Assembly: GCF_023897065.1 (NCBI RefSeq)
Contig: NZ_JAMHIV010000001.1
Span: 496,001 to 560,000 of the forward strand
DNA from: Crossiella sp. SN42
GTDB taxonomy: Bacteria; Actinomycetota; Actinomycetes; Mycobacteriales; Pseudonocardiaceae
DNA length: 64,000 nucleotides
Direction of reading: 5' to 3'
This document shows positions 34,192 through 42,551 of this stretch, one piece after another (the stretch's first letter is position 1; each line of letters opens with the position of its first letter). The notes under the pieces were generated by a model. The model saw nothing but the letters and a program-made list of their open reading frames with translations, did no database searches and had not been told where the DNA came from. The position numbers and the translations under genes were made by a program.

Positions 34192-34596
34192 TTGCCCACC
34201 ATCGAACTGGGCTCCTTCGGCGCGCAGCGCCCGGCGGACTGCTCCTTCTGCGCCATCGCGCAAGGCCGCGCCCGCGCCCTGATCATCCGGGAGTGGCCGG
34301 ACACCCTGGCGATCAGGCCCCGCAGCGGGGGCGTGTCCGAAGGGCACCTCCTGGTGCTCCCCCGGGCGCACGTCCGGGACGCCGGTGTGGATCCGGTGAT
34401 CACCGCGGCGGTGATGGCCCGTGCCGCCGAGCTGATGGCCGAGCACCCGCACGCCAACCTGATCACCAGCCGCGGCGCGCACGCCACCCAGACCCAGTTC
34501 CACCTGCACGTGCACGTGGTTCCGCGCGAACCCGGCGACGGCCTGCCCTTGCCGTGGACACCGCGGCAGGCCGCACCGGAGCTCCACCATGGGTGA
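34192..34596 (+). CDS. HIT-family nucleotide hydrolase
   Basis: A 134-aa histidine-triad protein with CSFC-type zinc ligands near residue 17, GHLLVLPRAHVRD, and the triad QFHLHVHVVPRE. HIT proteins hydrolyse nucleoside phosphoramidates or dinucleotides. TTG start at 34192 after AAGGAG. It overlaps the following deoxyribosyltransferase-like gene by 8 nt, so the two likely work on a common nucleotide substrate or metabolite. Confidence 0.9.
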   Translation: MPTIELGSFGAQRPADCSFCAIAQGRARALIIREWPDTLAIRPRSGGVSEGHLLVLPRAHVRDAGVDPVITAAVMARAAELMAEHPHANLITSRGAHATQTQFHLHVHVVPREPGDGLPLPWTPRQAAPELHHG

Positions 34597-35080
34597 GGTC
34601 AACCTGGTCATGGCACGCGAGGAGATCCCGAGCGGGTCGAGCGTGTTCCTGGCCGGTCCGACGCCGGAGCGCGGGTCCGGGGTGCCGTCCTGGCGGCCGG
34701 ACGCGGTGGCCGAGCTGGCGGCGCAGTGGCGCGGCGCCGGAGCGTTGGCCGTGCTCTCCCCGGAGTCGCGGGGTGGCGTGCGGGCCGAGCGGTACGAGGA
34801 CCAGGTGGCCGCCGAGCTGGCGATGATCGAGGCGGCGACCGCGGTGTTGTTCTGGATTCCCCGCTGCGTGCGCACGATGCCCGGCTTCACCACCAACGTC
34901 GAATACGGCCTCGTCGCGGGCAGCAGGCCGGAGCGCGCGGTGCTGGGCTGTCCGCCCTGCCCCAGTCCGGAGCGCAACCGGTACCTCATCTGGCATGCCC
35001 GGCGGCTGGGCATCCCGGTGTGCGACAACCTGTCCGAGGCCGTGGCCGCCGCGCTGGAGCTGGTGGCGCGAACGGGCTGA
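34589..35080 (+). CDS. Nucleoside 2-deoxyribosyltransferase-like protein
   Basis: A 163-aa protein with VFLAGPTPERGS, WRPDAVAEL, YEDQVAAELAMIEAATAVLFWIPR split over two elements, and PGFTTNVEYGLVAGSRPERAVLG. This is the pattern of the Nuc_deoxyrib_tr/DUF4406 fold with the nucleophile Glu expected in the TNVEYG motif. Such enzymes exchange or hydrolyse nucleoside bases. Operon with the HIT gene suggests nucleotide salvage or damage control. Confidence 0.8.
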   Translation: MGEVNLVMAREEIPSGSSVFLAGPTPERGSGVPSWRPDAVAELAAQWRGAGALAVLSPESRGGVRAERYEDQVAAELAMIEAATAVLFWIPRCVRTMPGFTTNVEYGLVAGSRPERAVLGCPPCPSPERNRYLIWHARRLGIPVCDNLSEAVAAALELVARTG

Positions 35081-35083
35081 CGA

Positions 35084-35473
35084 TCAGCAACCTGGTCCTG
35101 TGCCGCGATCGTCCAGGCTGGCCAACGTGTTCAGGTGACTCAGCGCGGTGTAGACGTTCTGGGCGGCGTGCCTGGCCTCGTCCAGGGCGCGGCGCAGGGT
35201 GGTGAGGTCGCGGCAGGCGTGGGCGAGGTGCCGGGTGGGATCGGCGCCGTCGTGGGCGTGCAACAGGTGACGCCGGGGGTAGGCGCCGACCTGGGGCGCC
35301 AGTGCGGTGGCCAGTTCGCCGAGCGCGCCGAGCAGGTGGATCAGCTGCCAGGTCTCCGCGCACGCGGTGGCGGGGCCCGGTGCCCGGTGTGGGTCCAGGT
35401 AGCGGTGGGTGGCCTCGGCGATGGTGCGGCCTGCCTCCTCCAGCGCGGTCGCGAGTGGGCTGGCGGCGCTCAT
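35084..35473 (-). CDS. Hypothetical helical protein
   Basis: A 129-aa, largely alpha-helical protein rich in Ala, His and Leu, with no recognised domain. Its start overlaps the upstream gene's stop by 4 nt. It shares a general pattern (AETWQLIHLLGALGELATAL, ACRDLTTLRRALDEA) with the next gene, so the two may form a hetero-complex. Confidence 0.55.
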   Translation of the reverse strand: MSAASPLATALEEAGRTIAEATHRYLDPHRAPGPATACAETWQLIHLLGALGELATALAPQVGAYPRRHLLHAHDGADPTRHLAHACRDLTTLRRALDEARHAAQNVYTALSHLNTLASLDDRGTGPGC

Positions 35474-35874
35474 GGCCGCACCTCGGTCGCGGCCGTGCCG
35501 AGGTGCAGGTCGTCGAGAGCGGGCGCGAGCAGCAGCGTGCCGGTGGTCAGGCAGCGGTGCACCGCCCGCAGGTCGGCGAGGACTTCGGTGCTGACCTCGG
35601 CGCCGTGCGTGCCGGCGAGGACGGGCGTGTGCTCCATCGCCGCCTCGACCAGACTGGCCAGCGCGCTGGTGACCTCATGCGCGCCGGTCACCACGGCTGA
35701 CACCTCGCCCGCATCCGGTGTCCCGGCGCGCAGGGCGGTTTCCGCCTCGGTGAGCTGGCGGCGAGCCTCGGCCAGTGCGCCGGTCACCCGCGCCGCGCCG
35801 TCATGCCTGGGTGCCACATCGCGCATCGGTGTCTCCCGGGCATCGCCGCGGCACGGGTCGGTACACATCAACAT
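35470..35874 (-). CDS. Hypothetical helical protein
   Basis: A 134-aa protein, helical after residue 25, with EARRQLTEAETALRAG, HEVTSALASLVEAAMEH and LRAVHRCLTTGTLLLAPAL. No family recognised. ATG at 35874 (GGAGA site) and 35826 (GGGAGA site) are both plausible starts. Its 4-nt overlap with the downstream helical gene indicates a two-gene unit. Confidence 0.5.
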   Translation of the reverse strand: MLMCTDPCRGDARETPMRDVAPRHDGAARVTGALAEARRQLTEAETALRAGTPDAGEVSAVVTGAHEVTSALASLVEAAMEHTPVLAGTHGAEVSTEVLADLRAVHRCLTTGTLLLAPALDDLHLGTAATEVRP

Positions 35875-35980
35875 CTCGCAGTCTCCTGCCACACCGGTCG
35901 GGTCAACGCGATGCCCGCCACGGCAACGCACGCCGTGGCGGGCAGGACGGACTCAGCTGTCGAGAGGAAGCAAAGGGGAG

Positions 35981-36475
35981 TCACACCGGCACCAGAGGCA
36001 TCGACGGCCACCGCCGCGAGCGCTGCTGGGTACCTCGCCTGGTCACGTCGCGAGACGCCGGGCCGGCCTCCTCGCGGGTGGATGCCGGCGAACGAAGCGG
36101 GGCAGAGGCTGCCACCGCAGGCTCGCGGGCCGGCTCCGTCTCACCTCCCGGCACCACCTCCTTTCGCTGGCCGATCGCTGACTCCGGCGGCCACACCGCG
36201 CGCGGCGGAGGAGATCGCTCCCGAGCCGTGACCCGGCGCGCCGGCCGCGCGAGGGCACCGGGGCACGACCGCGCGTCCGGACCGCGCCACCGGGTCTTCT
36301 CACCAGGTCGGTCGCGGGCCCGCGGTGCGGGAGGGGGTGACCGGCGCACCGGCGGATGTCCTGCCGTGGCACCGAAGTTGGCGGCGATGATGGCGTCGAA
36401 CTCCGCGTGCAGCCAGACCTCGTCGGCACAGACGAGGTCGGCGAATCCGGCCCCTCCGGTGCTCACGCCACGCAT
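35981..36475 (-). CDS. Small protein with conserved N-terminus, basic Pro-rich tail
   Basis: A 164-aa product. The first 40 residues carry a conserved-looking element (DEVWLHAEFDAIIAANF), similar to small actinobacterial proteins found next to MerR/helix-turn-helix genes. The remainder is rich in Pro, Arg and Ala and may be disordered or partly spurious. ATG at 36475 has a GGGAGTG site and a well-formed promoter upstream. Divergent from the MerR gene across a palindrome. Confidence 0.5.
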   Translation of the reverse strand: MRGVSTGGAGFADLVCADEVWLHAEFDAIIAANFGATAGHPPVRRSPPPAPRARDRPGEKTRWRGPDARSCPGALARPARRVTARERSPPPRAVWPPESAIGQRKEVVPGGETEPAREPAVAASAPLRSPASTREEAGPASRDVTRRGTQQRSRRWPSMPLVPV

Positions 36476-36524
36476 CTCGATCACTCCCAGCTCACCATCA
36501 CCAGGTCTCTGACCGAATACTTTT

Positions 36525-36553
36525 CTTATAGTCACCACTGTAGATTGTGTCAA
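36525..36553 (-). promoter_or_regulatory. Consensus-like promoter for the 36475 gene
   Basis: Read on the minus strand: TTGACA (36553-36548), a 17-nt spacer and TATAAG (36530-36525). The expected transcription start is about 43 nt before the ATG. It is the clearest sigma70-type promoter in the window. Confidence 0.7.
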
Positions 36554-36560
36554 GTACGTG

Positions 36561-36577
36561 CTGGAGATAATCTCCAG
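36561..36577. promoter_or_regulatory. Palindromic operator overlapping the MerR start region
   Basis: CTGGAGATAATCTCCAG is a perfect 17-bp palindrome that ends 2 nt before the MerR GTG and 8 nt upstream of the divergent -35 box. It could be the binding site of the MerR protein. Confidence 0.65.
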
Positions 36578-36579
36578 GC

Positions 36580-36894
36580 GTGGCCACGAGCGACCTCGAC
36601 AACGTCGACTACCCCACGTACACCACCGGGCAGGCCGCCCAACTGCTCGGCGTGCAGCAGGCGTTCCTGCGCAGCCTGGACACCGCCAACCTGCTGCGCC
36701 CGCACCGCTCCGACGGCGGGCACCGCCGCTACAGCCGCCGCCAGCTCGACCTCGCCGCCCGCATCCGCACCCTGTTCGACGAGGGCCACAGCCTGGCCGC
36801 CACCGCCCGGATCATCGAGCTGCAGGACGAGCTCACCGCCACCCACGCGGAGCTCGCCGAACTGCGCAGCCGGCTCGGCCCCGAACGGGCCTGA
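36580..36894 (+). CDS. MerR-family regulator (HspR/BldC-like size)
   Basis: A 104-aa regulator with a winged helix-turn-helix (YTTGQAAQLLGVQQAFLRSL, HRSDGGHRRYSRRQLDLAAR) and a short C-terminal coiled coil (ELQDELTATHAELAELRSRL) but no ligand domain or metal-binding Cys. GTG start at 36580, directly after the palindrome. It probably controls itself and the divergent small gene. Confidence 0.87.
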   Translation: MATSDLDNVDYPTYTTGQAAQLLGVQQAFLRSLDTANLLRPHRSDGGHRRYSRRQLDLAARIRTLFDEGHSLAATARIIELQDELTATHAELAELRSRLGPERA

Positions 36895-36909
36895 CCGCCA
36901 CGCACAAGG

Positions 36910-36948
36910 CCGGAGCGGGCCCGCCGTCCCTCGGCGGGCCCGCTCCGG
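36910..36948. terminator. Bidirectional terminator between MerR and PL3 genes
   Basis: Perfect 17-bp GC stem (36910-36926 with 36932-36948) and 5-nt loop between two convergent genes, 16 nt from each stop. It ends both the MerR transcript and the long pectin operon. Confidence 0.88.
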
Positions 36949-36963
36949 TTCAGCTGGCCGACT

Positions 36964-37755
36964 TTACTTGTAGGTGATGTCCGAGGGCTGGTACAGGCAG
37001 TGCGTGCCGTCCGCACCCGAACCGATCTTCTTGGACGAGCCCTCGCCCTTGATCACACCCTTGTACTTCTCGCACACCGCCATCTTCTTCTTGCTGTCAC
37101 CGACGATGGTGATGTTGCGGAAGCGCGCGGTGTCACCGTAGTTGGTGTTGATGCCGACCAGGGCCTTGCCCGGCACGGCCGCGGTGATGTTCTCCAGCAC
37201 CACCGAGCGCTTGTGCTGCGCCCGGCAGTCGCCGCAGGACCGGTACAGCTTGCCGAAGTCCTCGACCTGGAAGTTGCGGATGATCATCGTGCCGGGACCG
37301 TTGTGCTGGAAGACCTTGTCCGAGGCCTTGCGCGCGCCGCCGCCGTCGATGGTCATCGTCTGGTTGGCCGAGGTGCCCTTGAAGGTCGCGGCGTCCTCGC
37401 CGACGTCCTCCCACCACACGTTCTGCAGCGTGCACGTGCCGAGGCAGTGCACGCCGTCGGCGGCCGGGCTGCCGAGCACGACGTTCTTCAGCACCGACCC
37501 GTCGGCCAGCTCGAAGATCGCGCCCTGGTTCTCGCTGCCGCCGCCGGTACCGAGCTCGCCGGTGCCGTAGAACCGCTTGAGACCACCGTCGAACGGGCCG
37601 TTGACCTTGATCGTCTTCGGCACGGCCTGGGAGCTGGTGGGCTTGGGCCACGGCGCGGCCGACGCGATCGCGGGCAGGGAGAGCGAGACCGCGGCGGCCA
37701 TGGCGACCGCCGAAGCGGCCACAGTGGACAGTTTCTTGAGTGTTGCAGGGAACAC
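36964..37755 (-). CDS. Secreted PL3-family pectate lyase
   Basis: A 263-aa precursor with a signal peptide to about residue 33 and a right-handed beta-helix of the PL3 family: ENQGAIFELADGSVLKNVVL, CLGTCTLQNVWWEDVGEDA, and RNFQVEDFGKLYRSCGDC. Numerous Cys fit disulfide-stabilised PL3 enzymes. PL3 cleaves polygalacturonate by calcium-dependent beta-elimination. GTG start at 37755 after a near-perfect AAAGGAGGT, which lies in a small hairpin. It is the last gene of the pectin operon, 30 nt from PL1. Confidence 0.92.
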   Translation of the reverse strand: MFPATLKKLSTVAASAVAMAAAVSLSLPAIASAAPWPKPTSSQAVPKTIKVNGPFDGGLKRFYGTGELGTGGGSENQGAIFELADGSVLKNVVLGSPAADGVHCLGTCTLQNVWWEDVGEDAATFKGTSANQTMTIDGGGARKASDKVFQHNGPGTMIIRNFQVEDFGKLYRSCGDCRAQHKRSVVLENITAAVPGKALVGINTNYGDTARFRNITIVGDSKKKMAVCEKYKGVIKGEGSSKKIGSGADGTHCLYQPSDITYK

Positions 37756-37758
37756 CGT

Positions 37759-37776
37759 AGTACCTCCTTTGGTACT
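37759..37776 (-). promoter_or_regulatory. Hairpin presenting the PL3 Shine-Dalgarno
   Basis: AGTACC and GGTACT (37759-37764 and 37771-37776) can pair in the mRNA and leave AAAGGA, the core of the PL3 ribosome site, in a 6-nt loop. It may modulate translation or protect the 5' end of the last cistron. Confidence 0.4.
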
Positions 37777-37785
37777 GGTGGGTTT

Positions 37786-39042
37786 TCAGTTCCGGCCGAC
37801 ACCCGCCTTGTCCCGCACCACGCGGGGGACGGATCCGACCGGGTCCAGGTGGGCGACGAGGGTGGGCCTCCACCCCACGTCGGTGCCCAGATCAGGGTCA
37901 TAGGCGGCGTTGTGCGCCGCGACCACGTCGACCGCCCGCCCGTTGGCCACGGTTCCGGTGGCGTGCAACGCGGTTCCCTTCCACCACTTGGCGAAGGTGG
38001 CCGGGGACACCGCGCGGGCGGTCTCGAAGTAGTTGTTCTCCGCGTAGATCCTGGACTCCACGCCGACGCCCCAGGAGTACTCGTAGCTGGCCGACTCCGG
38101 GATGACGTAGAGGTTGTTGTGCAGGTGGACCTGTCCGTAGCGGACCCGGGGGGCGCGGGAACCGAGGTTCTCGAACAGGTTGTGGTGCAAGGTGACCCGC
38201 AGCTTGCCGGCATCCTGCGCCGGGCGGTCGGTGTTGCCGATCAGCAGGGACTTGTCGTGGTCGTGGAAGTGGTTGTACGACAGGGTCACCAGGTCCGCGC
38301 CGTTGACCACGTCCAACAGGCCGTCGTGCACCTCGTACCGGCGGCCGAAGTAAGTGGGCTTGGCGGTGTTGCCGCCGTCGCTGAACTCGCAGCGGTCCAC
38401 CCAGACCCGGGTGGCGCCGGCGAGCACCAGGTTGTCGTACTCGGAGTTCCAGTTGCCGGTGGGCCCGTCGGCCGGATCCCATTGCGGGAAGCAGTCGTGC
38501 GCGTCCTCGAACCGCAGGTTGCGGATGATCACGTTGTGCGCACCGGAGACGCGCAGGGTGAGCCCGCGCAGGGTGGCGTCGTCGCCGAGCCCGATGATCG
38601 TGGTGTTGGATCCCACCGGCACCACCACCCGGCGGGCCTGGTTGGCCTGGGAGCGTGCCCTGGCTTCCTCCAGCGGTCCGGAGGGTTCGACCCGGCCCCA
38701 GGTCGCCGGGTCGTACTGCTTGAGGTAGGCGGGCAGGCTGTAGCCCGGATCGGCGTACTGCTCGCAGCTGATCGAGCGGCCCGCGTCGTCGGTGTTGCCG
38801 TCGATCGTGCCGCGGACGTAGACGATCTTGCTCTGGCCACCGGCCAGCGCGGCCACGAGTTCGGCCCGGCTGTCCACGTACGCGACCTGGTCCCGGGTGG
38901 CGGCCGAACCGCCGGTGGTGCCCGCGCCCCAGCCGTCGCGCGGACCGGCCACCTGCCTGCCGAGGTGTTCGAAATCGCCGGCCACGGCCGGCACGGGTAA
39001 CAGCATCAGGGCGGTCACGACCGCCAGCAGCCGGTTGCGCAT
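37786..39042 (-). CDS. Secreted PL1-family pectate lyase
   Basis: A 418-aa precursor: signal peptide to about residue 21, then a beta-helix with the Pec_lyase_C pattern, including NTTIIGLGDDATLRGLTLRV, HNVIIRNLRFEDAHDCFPQW, TRVWVDRCEFSDG and HLHNNLYVIPES. Calcium-binding Asp in WDPADGP and the catalytic Arg region SRAPRVRYG are visible. It depolymerises pectate outside the cell. TGATG overlap with the DUF6807 gene shows tight coupling. Confidence 0.92.
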   Translation of the reverse strand: MRNRLLAVVTALMLLPVPAVAGDFEHLGRQVAGPRDGWGAGTTGGSAATRDQVAYVDSRAELVAALAGGQSKIVYVRGTIDGNTDDAGRSISCEQYADPGYSLPAYLKQYDPATWGRVEPSGPLEEARARSQANQARRVVVPVGSNTTIIGLGDDATLRGLTLRVSGAHNVIIRNLRFEDAHDCFPQWDPADGPTGNWNSEYDNLVLAGATRVWVDRCEFSDGGNTAKPTYFGRRYEVHDGLLDVVNGADLVTLSYNHFHDHDKSLLIGNTDRPAQDAGKLRVTLHHNLFENLGSRAPRVRYGQVHLHNNLYVIPESASYEYSWGVGVESRIYAENNYFETARAVSPATFAKWWKGTALHATGTVANGRAVDVVAAHNAAYDPDLGTDVGWRPTLVAHLDPVGSVPRVVRDKAGVGRN

Positions 39043-40076
39043 CAGGCGTTCTCCTTGTCCCAGCGGGGAACCACCCGCAGCGCGAGGTAGCGCTCGATCC
39101 GCTCGGGTTCCCAGTGGCCGTCGGCGACGATCGCGTGGTGGGTCAGTGCGAGCGTGGCGCCGGGTTCGATGAACAGTGGTTCGTGGAAGGTGGTGGCGAA
39201 GCTGACCACCGGGAACGGTTGGGTGCGCACGTACCAGGGCGTCGGGTAGCGGATGTTGGCCGGGCAGTCGACGAAGACCACCGTGGACTGCCGCAGGCTC
39301 ACGTCGTGCCTGCCGGTGAAGGCCAGCCACGGCGCCCGCACGCCCATGGCCTCGTCGTCGTGCACACCGGTGGCCGTGACCACGGAACCACCGGTGAAGG
39401 ACCGCGGGCCACGCCAGAACAATCCGCCGTAGCCCGCGGTCGGCCTGCCCTCGGTCACCGGACTGCCCCACCGCAGCCGCCGCCCGCTGGTGTTGTGCAA
39501 CCGGGTCCGCCAGGTGAGCAGCCAGGAACCGTCGAGCGGGTCGACCTCGTCCACCTCGATGGACCGGTCCTCCACCAGCCAGCACTCGCCACGCCGGGTC
39601 AGCCACTCCAGCCGGTGCGCAAGCTCCGCGCGGCCGTCCTGGCAGCCGGTCTCGTGCCAGCGGATGTGCTGGATGGAGCCGTTGTTGTCCAGGTCGGTGT
39701 AGCCCTGGCCGCGGACGAAGGTGCGGCCGCCCCAGAAGTTCTCGCCGGAGAGGTTGGCCGCGGTGAACTGGAGGCCGTTGTGCCAGGTGTGGTCGTGCGG
39801 ACGGAAAGCGCTTACCACTTCGCCGGCGGTGGTGCGCAGGGGATGCAGATAGGGCTTGGGTGAGTCGGCGCGGGGGCTGGTGGGGACGACCACGTACTCG
39901 GCGAGGTCGATCGCGCCCGCCCGGACGCGCACCAGGCCGTCGTCGACGACGAGCCGCACGACTTCCGCCGCGCTGGCGGCCGTGGCGGTGTCGGCCGCGA
40001 TCACCTCGATTACCCCGGCCGCTTCGGCCCTCACCGTCGCCGCGGCCACCTCCGCCGCCTCGTTCACCCCGCCCAT
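39042..40076 (-). CDS. DUF6807 (PmoA-like) family protein
   Basis: A 344-aa protein of a beta-rich family often found with sugar-oxidoreductase genes: PYLHPLRTTAGEVVSAFRPHDHTWHNGLQF, NFWGGRTFV and FWRGPRSFTGG appear in short blocks. Proteins named PmoA in databases are unrelated to particulate methane monooxygenase. The role is unknown; position between a Gfo/Idh dehydrogenase and a lyase suggests handling of a pectin-derived sugar. It overlaps the upstream gene by 13 nt. Confidence 0.75.
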   Translation of the reverse strand: MGGVNEAAEVAAATVRAEAAGVIEVIAADTATAASAAEVVRLVVDDGLVRVRAGAIDLAEYVVVPTSPRADSPKPYLHPLRTTAGEVVSAFRPHDHTWHNGLQFTAANLSGENFWGGRTFVRGQGYTDLDNNGSIQHIRWHETGCQDGRAELAHRLEWLTRRGECWLVEDRSIEVDEVDPLDGSWLLTWRTRLHNTSGRRLRWGSPVTEGRPTAGYGGLFWRGPRSFTGGSVVTATGVHDDEAMGVRAPWLAFTGRHDVSLRQSTVVFVDCPANIRYPTPWYVRTQPFPVVSFATTFHEPLFIEPGATLALTHHAIVADGHWEPERIERYLALRVVPRWDKENA

Positions 40077-41179
40077 GGCACCCCCTGCTCCGAGAACAGC
40101 CGCAGCCGCTCGGCCGCGGACTCGATCGCCTCGCCGATCCCGCGCACCGCGTAGCGCCGCTCCGGCCCGCGCTCCAGCTGCTCGGCCCACTCCGCCGCGA
40201 TGGCCTTGGGCTCCGGCGCGTCCCGCACCGCCTGCACGAACGCGGTGAAGGCCCTGGTCTGCTCCAGCGGCGCCGCCAGTGGCGTGCCCTCGCCGAGGTG
40301 CCACACCAGGTCGCGCAACAGGTCGACCGGCGTGCCCAGTGGCACGCGTTCGCCGTTGAGCTCCAACAGGTCCGTCTTGTACCACCACCTGGCCGTGCCC
40401 CTGCTGCCGTGCAGCACCACGCGGGGCGCGCTCTCCAGCTCCGCGCACAGGGTGGCCGCGGCGACCACGGGAGGGCCGCCGGGCAGCAGGACCCGGGCGC
40501 AGGCGGTGTCATCGGCCTCGATCGGGCGGGCGTGGTGCAGCTCGACCTCGATCTCGGCAGGCAGCTGGTCGGCCCGGCCGGTCAGCAGCAGCGCGGTGGC
40601 GACGGCGTGCGCGAACGGGTTGGTCAGCGCACCGTCCACAACGGACACCCCGTTCAGCCGCCTGCGACCCGCCCACGGGTTGCGCGTGTAGTAGGCGTCA
40701 CGGCGGATCCACGCGCCCGCCGTGCCGATGCCGATCAGCTCGCCGAGTGCCCCGGCGCCGATCGCCTCGCGCAGCACGGGCAGTGCCCTGGACCCGAAGC
40801 TCTGGAAACCGACCTGGACCCGCACGCCCGCGCGCTCGGCCCTGGCGGTCAACTCGCCGAACCCGGCCAGGTCCAGCACGGGTGGTTTCTCCACCAGCAG
40901 GTGGCAGCCTGCCGCCACCGCGGTCAGCGCGAGCGGCAGGTGGGTGTGCGGCGGGGTGGCCACCACCGCGATGTCCGGGGTGGTGCGCCGGAGCAGTTCC
41001 GCCGCCTCGGCCGCGAACACCGCGCCGGGTGGCAGCAGCTCCCTGGCCTCCGGCGCGGGCTCCCGCACGTCGCAGGCGCCGGCCAGCACGAGCTCGCCCG
41101 CCTCGTGCATGGCCCTGGCCCGGCGCAGGTGTGTGGTGGCGTATCCCGCGGTGCCGAAGACCACCACCCGGGGCGTCAT
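40064..41179 (-). CDS. Gfo/Idh/MocA-family oxidoreductase 1
   Basis: A 371-aa NAD(P)-dependent dehydrogenase with N-terminal Rossmann motif VVVFGTAGYATTHLRRA, PDIAVVATPPHTHLPLA, and the EKP motif LLVEKPPVLDL with its catalytic Lys. The C-terminal sheet domain contains AGAWIRRDAYYTRNPWAGRR. It likely oxidises or epimerises a sugar released from pectin. ATG at 41179 overlaps the DUF624-like gene by 4 nt. It has a close paralogue at 45964. Confidence 0.88.
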   Translation of the reverse strand: MTPRVVVFGTAGYATTHLRRARAMHEAGELVLAGACDVREPAPEARELLPPGAVFAAEAAELLRRTTPDIAVVATPPHTHLPLALTAVAAGCHLLVEKPPVLDLAGFGELTARAERAGVRVQVGFQSFGSRALPVLREAIGAGALGELIGIGTAGAWIRRDAYYTRNPWAGRRRLNGVSVVDGALTNPFAHAVATALLLTGRADQLPAEIEVELHHARPIEADDTACARVLLPGGPPVVAAATLCAELESAPRVVLHGSRGTARWWYKTDLLELNGERVPLGTPVDLLRDLVWHLGEGTPLAAPLEQTRAFTAFVQAVRDAPEPKAIAAEWAEQLERGPERRYAVRGIGEAIESAAERLRLFSEQGVPWAG

Positions 41180-41715
41180 CGGGTGGTCCCCACGGCGGCC
41201 AGCGTCAGCGGCCCGCCGACCAGCAGCAGCATCAGCGGTTGCAGCCACACCAGCACCCCCGCGGTGGCCACCGCGGCGGCCAGCAGCAGGGATCCCTTGG
41301 GGTTCAGGCTGAAGTCGGCCGCCGCACGCGCCGCGGCCAGCCAGCCCCGCTGGGCGCCGACCAGGGCGCAGGTGCGCACCGCGACCACCAGGAGCACCGC
41401 CAGCAGCACCGGCAGGGCGACGGAGAAGAACCGCGCGCCGGGCAGGCCGTGGCCCAGCAGCGCCAGGTCCACGCTCAGCGCCAGCACCACCGCGAGCACC
41501 CCGGCGGTGAACGGGATCCCGCCGCCTGCCTGGCGGCGGAACTCCGCGGCGAAGGTGCGCAGCAGCGGCGGCGAGTCACCGTCCCGCCAGCGGCGGACCA
41601 CCTGGCAGCCCGCCGCCAGCGACGGCCCGATGGTGACCACCGGGACGGCCGCCACGCACACCAGGATGCCGAGTTGCAGGCAGTCGGCGAACTCGGTCAG
41701 CCGGTCCCGCCACAT
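41176..41715 (-). CDS. DUF624-like membrane protein
   Basis: A 179-aa protein with four to five hydrophobic segments and an N-terminal pattern (FADCLQLGILVCVAAVPVVT) of the DUF624/YesL group. YesL-type proteins accompany pectin and rhamnogalacturonan uptake genes in Gram-positives. AAGGGGTG precedes the ATG at 41715. It lies 5 nt after the permease gene in the operon. Confidence 0.7.
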   Translation of the reverse strand: MWRDRLTEFADCLQLGILVCVAAVPVVTIGPSLAAGCQVVRRWRDGDSPPLLRTFAAEFRRQAGGGIPFTAGVLAVVLALSVDLALLGHGLPGARFFSVALPVLLAVLLVVAVRTCALVGAQRGWLAAARAAADFSLNPKGSLLLAAAVATAGVLVWLQPLMLLLVGGPLTLAAVGTTR

Positions 41716-41720
41716 CGCAC

Positions 41721-42551
41721 TCACCCCTTCAAACCGCTGGTGCTCACGCCCTGCACCAGCAACCGCTGGAAGGCCAGGAAGAACAACACGATCGGCACCA
41801 GCGCGAGTGCCGACATGGCGAACATGGCGCCGAAGTTGGACTGGCTGCTGGTGTCCACGAACAGCCGCAGTCCCAGCGGGACGGTGAACTTCTCCGCGTC
41901 GTTGAGGTAGACCATCTGCGTGAAGAAGTCGTTCCAGGTCCAGATGAAGGTGAAGATCGAGGTGGTGACCAGCGCCGGTTTGGCCAGTGGCAGCACGATG
42001 TGCCAGAAGGTGCGGTAGACCCCGCAGCCGTCGATGGTGGCCGCCTCGTCCAGCTCGCGCGGGATGCCACGCATGAACTGCACGATCAAGAACACGAAGA
42101 ACGCCTCGGTGGCCAGCAGTTTCGGCAGCACCAGCGGGACGAAGGTGTTCACCAGCCCGAACTGCTGGAAGATCACGTAGTGCGGGATCAGGGTGACGTG
42201 GTGCGGCAGCATCAGCGTCGCGATCATGAACACGAACAGCGGCCCGGCGAGCCGGAAGCGCAGCCGGGCGAAGGCGTAGGCGGCCAGCGTGCAGGAGAAC
42301 ACGTTGGCCAGCACGGAGGCGAAGGCCACGATGAAGGAGTTCAGGAAGAACGTGCCGAACCCGATCCCGGCCGCGCCCTCCCAGCCCTGCCGGTAGCCGT
42401 CCAGCACGAACCGGCTGGGCAGCAGGGACAGGCTGGAGAGCACCTCCTCCGGCGGTTTCACCGACGCGAAGGCCAGCCACACCAACGGGTACAGCACCAC
42501 CGCGACCGCGGCCAGGCACACCAGGTGCCAGAGCACCGCCTTGGCCCTCAT
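41721..42551 (-). CDS. Sugar ABC importer permease (MalG-type)
   Basis: A 276-aa permease with six predicted membrane helices and the EAA-loop motif ELDEAATIDGCGVYRTFWHIVLPL. It belongs to the CUT1 carbohydrate importers. Start at 42551 overlaps the first permease by 4 nt. With the upstream permease and binding protein it makes an oligosaccharide importer; no ATPase is present, so a shared MsiK-type ATPase is likely. Confidence 0.92.
   Translation of the reverse strand: MRAKAVLWHLVCLAAVAVVLYPLVWLAFASVKPPEEVLSSLSLLPSRFVLDGYRQGWEGAAGIGFGTFFLNSFIVAFASVLANVFSCTLAAYAFARLRFRLAGPLFVFMIATLMLPHHVTLIPHYVIFQQFGLVNTFVPLVLPKLLATEAFFVFLIVQFMRGIPRELDEAATIDGCGVYRTFWHIVLPLAKPALVTTSIFTFIWTWNDFFTQMVYLNDAEKFTVPLGLRLFVDTSSQSNFGAMFAMSALALVPIVLFFLAFQRLLVQGVSTSGLKG

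Noticed and set aside
39811-39824. GGAAAGCGCTTACC, a LacI-operator-like palindrome
   Set aside because: It is inside the DUF6807 coding region and does not match the other operator motifs of the regulon.
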